Shown here in pieces: positions 1 through 5,884 of a stretch of 43,368 nucleotides of DNA; positions within the stretch are counted from its first letter, which is position 1, and every line of letters starts with the position of its first letter. A program made the position numbers and the translations under genes. The notes under the pieces are model-generated. The model was not told the origin of the DNA. It did not search any database and saw only the letters and a list, made by a program, of their open reading frames with translations. The stretch is from the NCBI GenBank assembly GCA_036496585.1, contig DASXLB010000074.1:1-43368 (forward strand), given 5' to 3'. This DNA comes from Vicinamibacterales bacterium. GTDB taxonomy: Bacteria; Acidobacteriota; Vicinamibacteria; Vicinamibacterales; 2-12-FULL-66-21.

Positions 1-1160
1 GTCGGCTGTTCGGCAGCGGACTGGTGGTGGCGCAGGTTGCGATCTCGCTGGCGCTGCTGAGCGTGGCGCAGCTGTACATGAGCCACTTGCGTCAACTGCG
101 CGGCGCGAGCCTCGGGTTCGAGCGCGACGGCGTGCTGCTGATGTCGGTGAACACCTCCCGCGCGCAAACGCGCCAGCAACTGGCGGCGCTCTACCGGCAA
201 CTCGTACCGCGCCTGCGGGCCATCCCCGGCGTGCGCGCCGTCGCGACCAGCGGCACGACGCCACTGGCGCTCGGGGCAGCCAGCCGGTTCCTTCGTGCCG
301 AAGGCTACGACGAGCCCGTGGCGAATCGGTCACGAGTTGCGCTCAATTGGGCCTCGCCGGATTATTTCGCCACCTACGGCACGCCCGTCCTGGCGGGGCG
401 TGACTTTCGCGACACCGACGGCGACCAGCCGCGCCGCGTCATCGTCAACCAGGCGCTGGCGCGGCAGTATTTCGCCGGCCGCGACCCGGTGGGCCGCCGC
501 ATCTGGCTCGAGAACGAGCGCGATCCGTACGAGGTCGTCGGTGTGGTGGGAGACGCGAAGTACTCGGATATCCACGTGGCGGCGCGGATGATTGCGTATG
601 TCTTCGCGCCGATGTCGAGAGGCACGACGACGGTGTCGCTTCGGACGGCCGTGCCGCCGACGGCCATCGCGGCCGCGGCGCGGCGAGTCGTCGAGGAGGC
701 GCTCGGCGCCGGCTCGGCGCTGCAGGTGACGACGCTGGCCGAGCAGGTCGACGCATCGATCATCCCGGAGCGGCTGATGGCGACCCTGTCGGGATTCTTC
801 GGAGGCGTCGGTGCGCTGCTTGCGGCGATCGGCCTGTACGGATTGCTGGCCTACACGGTCACGCGGCGCACGAAGGAGATCGGGATCCGCGTCGCGCTCG
901 GCGCCGCTCGTGGCGAGGTGATCCGGATGGTGCTGGCGAGCGCCGGGTGGCTGGTCCTTGGCGGCCTGGCATTTGGCGCGCCAGTCGGATTCTGGGGCAG
1001 GCGCCTCGCGGCGAGCCTCCTCGAGAACCTACCCTCGGGCGGGATCCTGCCGATCGGGTTGGCTGCGGCCATCATGCTTGCGGTGGCGCTCATCGCCGCC
1101 TACGTGCCGGCGCGCCGGGCGACGCGCATCGAGCCGCTCATCGCGCTGCGATCGGAGTAG
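1..1160 (+). CDS. FtsX/MacB-like ABC permease, C-terminal part (5' truncated by window)
   Basis: The reading frame is open from base 3, so the gene starts before the window. What remains is the second half of a duplicated orphan permease: a transmembrane segment (VVAQVAISLALL), a periplasmic MacB_PCD-like region with the usual 'GRDF...DPVGRRI...VVGVVGDAKY' pattern, then an FtsX domain with three membrane segments containing 'LMATLSGFFGG' and 'RTKEIGIRVALGA'. It ends in the typical 'YVPARRATRIEPLIALRSE' tail. Proteins of this type move or sense substrates at the inner membrane together with an ATPase encoded elsewhere; no ATPase gene is adjacent here. The last 23 bases overlap the end of the convergent DinB gene. 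The family call is firm; the substrate is unknown. Confidence 0.9.
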   Translation, partial: RLFGSGLVVAQVAISLALLSVAQLYMSHLRQLRGASLGFERDGVLLMSVNTSRAQTRQQLAALYRQLVPRLRAIPGVRAVATSGTTPLALGAASRFLRAEGYDEPVANRSRVALNWASPDYFATYGTPVLAGRDFRDTDGDQPRRVIVNQALARQYFAGRDPVGRRIWLENERDPYEVVGVVGDAKYSDIHVAARMIAYVFAPMSRGTTTVSLRTAVPPTAIAAAARRVVEEALGAGSALQVTTLAEQVDASIIPERLMATLSGFFGGVGALLAAIGLYGLLAYTVTRRTKEIGIRVALGAARGEVIRMVLASAGWLVLGGLAFGAPVGFWGRRLAASLLENLPSGGILPIGLAAAIMLAVALIAAYVPARRATRIEPLIALRSE

Positions 1161-1737
1161 TCCCCGCACCCCGCCCTTCGCGACCCGCCAGTCGCGCCAC
1201 GTTCGACGCCTGCCACAGGTGCCGGCGCTCGTGCGCGGCGAGCACGTGTACGCCGGTCGCGAGGCTGAAGCGGATTGCGCGGATGAACGGGTTCGGGAAG
1301 CGCGTGGCGGCGAGATCGATGTCAGCGTAGACGCGAAGGAACTGCACGACCTGGTCGTGCGATGCGAAAAACGTGGACGCCGCATCGGCGAGCCGCGGTG
1401 AGGGCCGCGGCACGATCGTCCGTGGCGCGCGCATCCTGCGCGTGACCGGCGGCTCGAGCGATTTCACGAACCAGCCGCCCAGGACACCCGGCAGCGCCGA
1501 CCGACGCCGCATGCGGCCCGCGACGCGCGCCTGGGCCGCCGGGGGCTGCATCGCGGCGATGTAGACGCGATTGCTGAACGCCAGATGGTCGAGGCATTCG
1601 GCCACGCTCCATGAACCTGGCGCGGGATGCCACGTGCCGTGCGCTTCGGTGAGGCTCGCGACGAGTTCGCGCGCCGTGCGTTCGTTGGCGTCATAGGCCT
1701 CGTGCAGGGATCGCAGTTCGTCGGGCAGTGCCGTCAT
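1138..1737 (-). CDS. DinB-fold protein (DinB_2 family)
   Basis: A 199-residue protein with the four-helix-bundle DinB pattern. It has the early motif 'WSVAECLDHLAFSN' (His about 51) and the late 'HVLAAHERRHLWQ' (His about 169 and 173), which would form the usual three-His metal site. DinB-like proteins include thiol-dependent metalloenzymes and damage-inducible proteins of unknown role; no substrate can be named. The ATG at 1737 is preferred over the GTG one codon upstream because a TAATCT hexamer ends exactly 6 nt before it, matching the leaderless pattern of this genome. Its 3' end overlaps the convergent permease gene by 23 bp. A central basic, proline-rich stretch (about 75-115) is less typical of the family. 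Confidence 0.85.
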   Translation of the reverse strand: MTALPDELRSLHEAYDANERTARELVASLTEAHGTWHPAPGSWSVAECLDHLAFSNRVYIAAMQPPAAQARVAGRMRRRSALPGVLGGWFVKSLEPPVTRRMRAPRTIVPRPSPRLADAASTFFASHDQVVQFLRVYADIDLAATRFPNPFIRAIRFSLATGVHVLAAHERRHLWQASNVARLAGREGRGAGTTPIAAR

Positions 1738-1743
1738 CACGCG

Positions 1744-1749
1744 AGATTA
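1744..1749 (-). promoter_or_regulatory. -10-like element TAATCT of the DinB gene
   Basis: TAATCT on the minus strand ends 6 nt before the ATG at 1737, with no Shine-Dalgarno sequence between them. The -35 region is weak. Confidence 0.5.
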
Positions 1750-1780
1750 CCGCTGGAAGCCGGCAGCTGAAAGCCGACGG

Positions 1781-2100
1781 CTGGAGGCAGGCCCAAGGGC
1801 CCGCGCTACAGGGTCTTGATCGGGCGGCAGGCGCGAGGGCCTGCGCTACAGGACCTTGATCGGGAGGCCGGCCCGAGGGCCCGCGCTACAGGACCTTGAT
1901 CGGGGGGCAGGCCCAAGGGCTCGCCCTACAGAACCTTAATCGGGAGGCAGGCGCGAGGGCCTGCGCTACAGGGTCTTGATCGGGAGGCAGGCCCGAGGGC
2001 CTGCACTACAGAGTCTTGATCGGGAGGCAGGCCAACGGCTTGCGCAACGGAAACCTTGATCGGGAGGCAGGCCCAAGGGCTTGCGCTACAGAACCTTGAT
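1781..2100. repeat. Eight tandem 40-bp hairpin repeats
   Basis: Exactly eight 40-bp units (1781, 1821, 1861, 1901, 1941, 1981, 2021 and 2061 onward). Each contains an inverted repeat of the type GCAGGCCC-GA-GGGCCTGC followed by CTACAG and TTGAT. Stems are kept while the centre varies (CGAG, CAAG, AAC), with G-U pairs in units ending GGGCTTGC. The last unit includes the end of the DUF1080 gene: read on the minus strand, every unit starts with a version of its last codons and stop (Ile-Lys-Val-Leu-stop). The array therefore looks like repeated duplication of a gene end plus its 3' hairpin. It fills the gap between the DUF1080 gene and the DinB promoter. Confidence 0.95.
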
Positions 2101-2901
2101 GCCGATGTTCCGCCACCGCCAGAAGCCGCCGGGCTGCCAGCGCACCGGGCCGCCGTGAATCTGGATCGCGATGGGTCCTTCGATCATCCCGCCGAGCGCG
2201 TGGTTCTCGGTGTCGATCGCGTCACTGATCTGTATGCCGTTGATCCAGACCGTCGCGTGCGGCACCTCGCCCTCGACGCGGATGCGCACGGTGTTCCAGT
2301 CGAAGGGCTTCCACGCCTTCATGCCGGCGTCGTTCGACGCCATCGGCGTCGCCGGCGGCGGCGCCGATGGAGCGGCCGGCGCGGTTGGCGGCGTGGCCGC
2401 CCGGGCCGGCCCGGTCTGAAATCCCCCTTCACCGATCATCCGCCCCATGCTGCCGCCCGGCAGGTAGTCCATCGTGATCTGATAGGCGACGCCGGTTTCA
2501 GTCGTGCGAAAGAAGACGCCGCTGTCGCAGCCCCAGTCCGGCTTCGCCTCGAAGTAGAGCTCGAAGTTCTTGTACTTCTTGTCCGTCAACAACAGCCCGC
2601 CGCTGCCGAGCGGCTTCTGGGTGCCGAGGATCATCCCCTGCGACACGTGAAAGTCGGGCTGCACGCCGTGGCGGGCCTCCTTGCTAATGTGCCAGCCGGT
2701 CAGGTCCCTGCCGTTGAAAATCGGCGTGAAGCCGTCTGGCACCTGCGGCGCGGGCGGCTCAATCGAGACAGCGCGATAGTCGGGCACCTCACGCAGGCCT
2801 GGCCCGAGCGTGATCGGCGGGGGCGCCGGTGGCTGCTGCTGAGCCGCAGAGAGCGCGGTCGCGACGGCGAGAGCCGACAGGCGAATGAACGTGGAAAGCA
2901 T
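2086..2901 (-). CDS. Exported DUF1080 protein (3-keto-disaccharide hydrolase family)
   Basis: A 271-residue protein with a signal peptide (MLSTFIRLSALAVATALSAA) and one DUF1080 beta-sandwich: 'FTPIFNGRDLTGW', 'NFELYFEAKPDWGCDSGVFFR', 'WNTVRIRVEG' and the final 'WRNIGIKVL'. Members of this family cleave 3-keto-glycosides made by sugar 3-dehydrogenases. The divergent operon encodes just such a dehydrogenase type (GMC plus small subunit), so a joint periplasmic role is inferred. A proline/alanine-rich insert interrupts the domain at about 165-190. The start at 2901 was chosen because the signal peptide begins there and a -10-like TACACT lies 9 nt upstream; the upstream ATG at 2919 lies in the promoter. 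The end of the gene is part of the 40-bp repeat array. Confidence 0.88.
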   Translation of the reverse strand: MLSTFIRLSALAVATALSAAQQQPPAPPPITLGPGLREVPDYRAVSIEPPAPQVPDGFTPIFNGRDLTGWHISKEARHGVQPDFHVSQGMILGTQKPLGSGGLLLTDKKYKNFELYFEAKPDWGCDSGVFFRTTETGVAYQITMDYLPGGSMGRMIGEGGFQTGPARAATPPTAPAAPSAPPPATPMASNDAGMKAWKPFDWNTVRIRVEGEVPHATVWINGIQISDAIDTENHALGGMIEGPIAIQIHGGPVRWQPGGFWRWRNIGIKVL

Positions 2902-2910
2902 GGCTGCGCG

Positions 2911-2920
2911 AGTGTACATT
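2911..2920. promoter_or_regulatory. Symmetric divergent promoter with overlapping -10 elements
   Basis: The 10-bp stretch AGTGTACATT holds TACATT on the plus strand (2915-2920, 6 nt before GTG 2927) and TACACT on the minus strand (2916-2911, 9 nt before ATG 2901). The two hexamers share the palindrome TGTACA. This would drive the DUF1080 gene and the dehydrogenase operon from one spot. Confidence 0.55.
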
Positions 2921-2926
2921 CTCCGC

Positions 2927-3508
2927 GTGGATTCAACGCGACGAAGATTCCTACGACTGGCGGCGGCGGCCGCGGCGCTCCCGGGCGCGGCCGACTTCCT
3001 CGCGCCCTGGCTGCACGCGCAGGCGCACGATCAGCACTATGCGCCGCCCGATCCCGGACTGCTCAAGGACTACCAGCCGAAGTTCTTCGACCAGGACGAC
3101 TTCGCGGCGCTCGCGGCGTTGACCGCGATCCTGATTCCGACCGACGACACACCAGGCGCGCGCGAGGCGCGCTGCGCGCATTTCATCGACTTCCTGCTGC
3201 AGGCCTCCGAGAGGGTCGACGCGACCCTCGCACGCCAGTGGCGGCGCGCGATGCAGACGCTCCGCGACATCGGCTTCCACAGCGCCGACGCGGCCGGCCG
3301 CGACGCGCTGGTTGCCGCGATGGCCCGTCCGGAGCACGACCGCGACGCGACGCACCAGGCGTATTTCGCGTATCGCCTCGTCAAGCAGCAGAACACCTTC
3401 GCGTTCTACACGTCCCGCCAGGGGCTGATCGAGTGCCTCGACTACCGCGGCAACTCGTTCAACGTCGCGTTCCCGGCCTGCGATCATCCGGAGCACCGCA
3501 CACTGTGA
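2927..3508 (+). CDS. Gluconate 2-dehydrogenase subunit 3-like small subunit, TAT-exported
   Basis: A 193-residue protein starting with a twin-arginine signal (VDSTRRRFLRLAAAAAALPG) and continuing with the subunit-3 domain: 'FDQDDFAALAALTAILIPTD', 'GAREARCAHFIDFLLQ' and the end 'GLIECLDYRGN'. This subunit type carries and exports the GMC-family catalytic subunit of membrane-bound sugar dehydrogenases through the Tat pathway. The next gene overlaps its stop by 4 nt (GTGA), and its product is that large subunit. The GTG start at 2927 is chosen because the Tat motif follows it directly and TACATT ends 6 nt upstream; an in-frame ATG at 2885 would add residues lying over the divergent promoter. No cytochrome c subunit gene follows. 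Confidence 0.88.
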   Translation: MDSTRRRFLRLAAAAAALPGAADFLAPWLHAQAHDQHYAPPDPGLLKDYQPKFFDQDDFAALAALTAILIPTDDTPGAREARCAHFIDFLLQASERVDATLARQWRRAMQTLRDIGFHSADAAGRDALVAAMARPEHDRDATHQAYFAYRLVKQQNTFAFYTSRQGLIECLDYRGNSFNVAFPACDHPEHRTL

Positions 3509-5229
3509 AGACCTACGACGCGATCATCGTCGGGTCCGGCGCGTGCGGCGGCTGGGCGGCGCTCGAGTTGACGAAGCAGGGCCTCGACGTCCTGATGCTC
3601 GAAGCCGGCGCGGCCGTCGATCCGGCGAAGGACTTCCATCATCGCTTTTCCTACGAACTCGACTATCGCGGCAACGGCGAACCGGGGCTGATGCGCCGCT
3701 ACTCGGGCAGCGAGCGCAACTACAAGATCATGATCGACGACGTGGAGAACCCGTACACCACGTCGCCGGAGACGACGTATCGGTGGGGGCGCTCACGCGT
3801 GCTGGGCGGCCGCACGCTGCACTGGGCGCGCGCCACGGATCGCATGGCCGACTACGAGTTCAAGGCGGCGTCGCGCGACGGTTACGGCATGGACTGGGCC
3901 GTCTCGTACGGCGACATGAAGCCGTACTACGACCGTGTCGAGTCATTCGTCGGCGTCAGCGGCGCGCGAGAAGGGTGGCCGCAGTTTCCCGATGGCGTGT
4001 TCCTGCCGCCGATGCCGCTCAACTGCGCGGAGACGATTTTGACGGCCGCCTGTGCGTCGCTCGGCTGGCCGTCGACGCACCGGCGCCTCTCGCAGTTGAC
4101 GCAGCCGCACAACGGGCGCCCGGCCTGTCACTACTGCGGCAACTGCGTCAACGGCTGCGACGTCGGCGCCATGTTCAATCCCATTGCCGTCACCCTGCCG
4201 CCGGCGCTCGCCACCGGCAAGCTCGAGATCCGCACCGATAGCATCGTCGCGCGCGTGCGCACGAACGCTGAGAATCGAGCGCAGGGCGTCACCTATCTCG
4301 AGCGCGCCACCCGCAAATCGGTCGACGTCGACGCGAAGTGGATCATCCTGGCGGCGTCGACGCTGGAGAACACGCGGCTGCTGCTGCTGTCGGCGAAGGG
4401 GGGGCTCGCCAACTCGAGCGGGCTGCTCGGCTACTACATGATGGACCAGGTGGGCGGCGGTGGCGTCAGCGGCATCCTGCCGAAACTGAAGGGCGGGCCG
4501 ACGCGCCTCGACGATGGCAAGCAGGCGGGGATCACGATTCCCAACTTTCAGAACATCGACGCGAAGACGCAGCGCCAGGAGTTCATCCGCGGCTACGTGA
4601 TGAACGCGACCGGCGGCCAGTCAGAGTTCCCCGCGTTTGCGGCCAACCTTCCGGGCTACGGGTCCGAGTGGAAGCAGGAGATCAAGAGCCGCTACGTGGC
4701 GCAGGCGCGGGTCTGGAATGCGGGTGCCGAGATGCTGGCGCGCAAGGAGAACTTCGTCGAGCTCGATCCGGAGGTGAAGGACGCGTGGGGGATTCCCGTG
4801 CTGCGCATCCACTTCACGCACAGCGACAACGACTACAAGCTGATCGAGGACTTTCAACAGAAGGCCGAAGAGCTGTTTCGCAAGGCCGGCGGGGAATTGA
4901 TGCCTGGCCCGGTGGCGCCGGCGGGATTCCCCGGCGGCCCCGGCGCGCCGGACGCGCGTCCACCCGCGGCTCCGGCCGCCGCCGCGCCGCCACCGCGGCC
5001 GCCACGCCGCCGTCCGCTGAGCAGTTCGATCCACGAGTGCGGCACGGCGCGGATGAGCGTCAGCCCGAAGGACGGCGTGCTCGACTCCTACTGCCGGACG
5101 CACGACGTTCCGAACCTGTTCGTGTTTGGCGGCAACGCCTTTCCCTCGACGGGCGACAAGCACCCGACATTGACGATGATGGCGCTGACCGCGCGCGGCT
5201 GCGACCAGCTGCTCGCGCGCACGAAATAG
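3505..5229 (+). CDS. GMC-family FAD sugar dehydrogenase, large subunit (glucoside 3-dehydrogenase-like)
   Basis: A 574-residue GMC oxidoreductase. The FAD-binding Rossmann motif VGSGACGG sits at about 9-16, followed by 'GRSRVLGGRTLHWARATDR'. A cysteine group 'CHYCGNCVNGC' (Cys 208, 211, 214, 218) resembles that of bacterial FAD-glucose and gluconate dehydrogenases. Catalytic candidates are His510 ('SSIHECGTARM') and His553 ('GDKHPTLT'). It lacks its own signal peptide and should be carried out by the Tat-signal subunit encoded just upstream, with which it overlaps (GTGA, GTG start). A Pro/Ala/Gly-rich insert (about 467-505) lies just before the catalytic His. With DUF1080 next door, oxidation of a glycoside at C3 is the favoured role; gluconate or another sugar is possible. 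Confidence 0.88.
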   Translation: MKTYDAIIVGSGACGGWAALELTKQGLDVLMLEAGAAVDPAKDFHHRFSYELDYRGNGEPGLMRRYSGSERNYKIMIDDVENPYTTSPETTYRWGRSRVLGGRTLHWARATDRMADYEFKAASRDGYGMDWAVSYGDMKPYYDRVESFVGVSGAREGWPQFPDGVFLPPMPLNCAETILTAACASLGWPSTHRRLSQLTQPHNGRPACHYCGNCVNGCDVGAMFNPIAVTLPPALATGKLEIRTDSIVARVRTNAENRAQGVTYLERATRKSVDVDAKWIILAASTLENTRLLLLSAKGGLANSSGLLGYYMMDQVGGGGVSGILPKLKGGPTRLDDGKQAGITIPNFQNIDAKTQRQEFIRGYVMNATGGQSEFPAFAANLPGYGSEWKQEIKSRYVAQARVWNAGAEMLARKENFVELDPEVKDAWGIPVLRIHFTHSDNDYKLIEDFQQKAEELFRKAGGELMPGPVAPAGFPGGPGAPDARPPAAPAAAAPPPRPPRRRPLSSSIHECGTARMSVSPKDGVLDSYCRTHDVPNLFVFGGNAFPSTGDKHPTLTMMALTARGCDQLLARTK

Positions 5230-5242
5230 GCCGCGCGCGAGC

Positions 5243-5472
5243 GGTGCCAAGGGTGCAAAGGGTGCCAAAGGTGCTAGCGGTGCGGGTGCTAAGCGGTGCA
5301 GGTGCTAGCGGTGCAGGTGCTAGGGTGCAGGTGCTAGCAGTGCGGGTGCTAGCGGTCCAGGGCGCTAGCGGTGCGGGGTGCTGGGGTTCCGGGTGGAGCA
5401 GCACCGTTGGCACCCAGCACCCCTGGCACCAGCACCCTTCGCACCCTTGGCACCTTTAGCACCCTTGGCACC
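5243..5472. repeat. GGTGC/GCACC inverted and tandem repeat region
   Basis: Fills most of the gap between the GMC gene and the PadR gene. The outer arms 5243-5274 and 5441-5472 are inverted copies matching at 29 of 32 positions. Inside the left half, GGTGC and GTGCTAGC recur many times as short direct repeats, and the right half is rich in GCACC, so the whole segment could fold into one long hairpin. No reading frame of interest lies here. It may end transcription of the upstream operon. Confidence 0.9.
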
Positions 5473-5488
5473 GTCGCGTGAGCCCCGT

Positions 5489-5517
5489 TTGACACGCTCA
5501 CTCCCCTAGATTATCTT
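5489..5517 (+). promoter_or_regulatory. Promoter TTGACA-N17-TATCTT of the PadR-permease operon
   Basis: TTGACA (5489-5494), 17-bp spacer, TATCTT (5512-5517), then 7 nt to the ATG at 5525. A short palindrome AGAT-T-ATCT (5508-5516) overlaps the -10 and could be part of an autorepressor site. No Shine-Dalgarno sequence is present, so the mRNA is probably leaderless. Confidence 0.7.
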
Positions 5518-5524
5518 CCTGAGC

Positions 5525-5878
5525 ATGCCCAAACGCGGCACGCCCGCGATCCAGGGGGACATGCTGCAGGGCACGCTCGACGTGCTGGTGCTCAAGACGC
5601 TGGCGCTCGGACCGGCGCACGGGCACACGATCGCGCACGCCATCGAGCATCGTTCGGAAGATGTTCTTCAGGTCGAGCACGGATCGCTCTACCCGGCGCT
5701 CCACCGCCTTGAGGACCGCGGCTGGATCGCGTCGTTCTGGGGCACGTCCGAGAACAACCGGCGCGCGCGCTATTACCGCCTCACGCCGAAGGGGCGTCAG
5801 CAGCTCGACGCGCAGACGACGCGCTGGGACGAGTTGGTGCGCGCCGTCAACCGAATCCTGCGGCCCGCGTCTGAATAA
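5525..5878 (+). CDS. PadR-family transcriptional regulator (acidobacterial type)
   Basis: A 117-residue winged-helix protein beginning '[20 protein letters not shown]' and continuing '[20 protein letters not shown]', '[19 protein letters not shown]' and '[16 protein letters not shown]'. This matches the short PadR regulators found with orphan permeases in Acidobacteria. It lies 6 nt before the permease gene in an obvious two-gene operon and most likely represses it in response to an unknown ligand. The AGATTATCT palindrome over the -10 is a candidate operator. Confidence 0.92.
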   Translation: MPKRGTPAIQGDMLQGTLDVLVLKTLALGPAHGHTIAHAIEHRSEDVLQVEHGSLYPALHRLEDRGWIASFWGTSENNRRARYYRLTPKGRQQLDAQTTRWDELVRAVNRILRPASE

Positions 5879-5884
5879 CAAGCC

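Noticed and set aside
1781-2100. CRISPR array
   Set aside because: The 40-bp units follow each other without spacers and contain gene-end sequence; no cas genes are present.
2927-5229. Complete three-subunit gluconate dehydrogenase operon
   Set aside because: No cytochrome c subunit gene follows; the next 295 bp hold only the inverted repeat.
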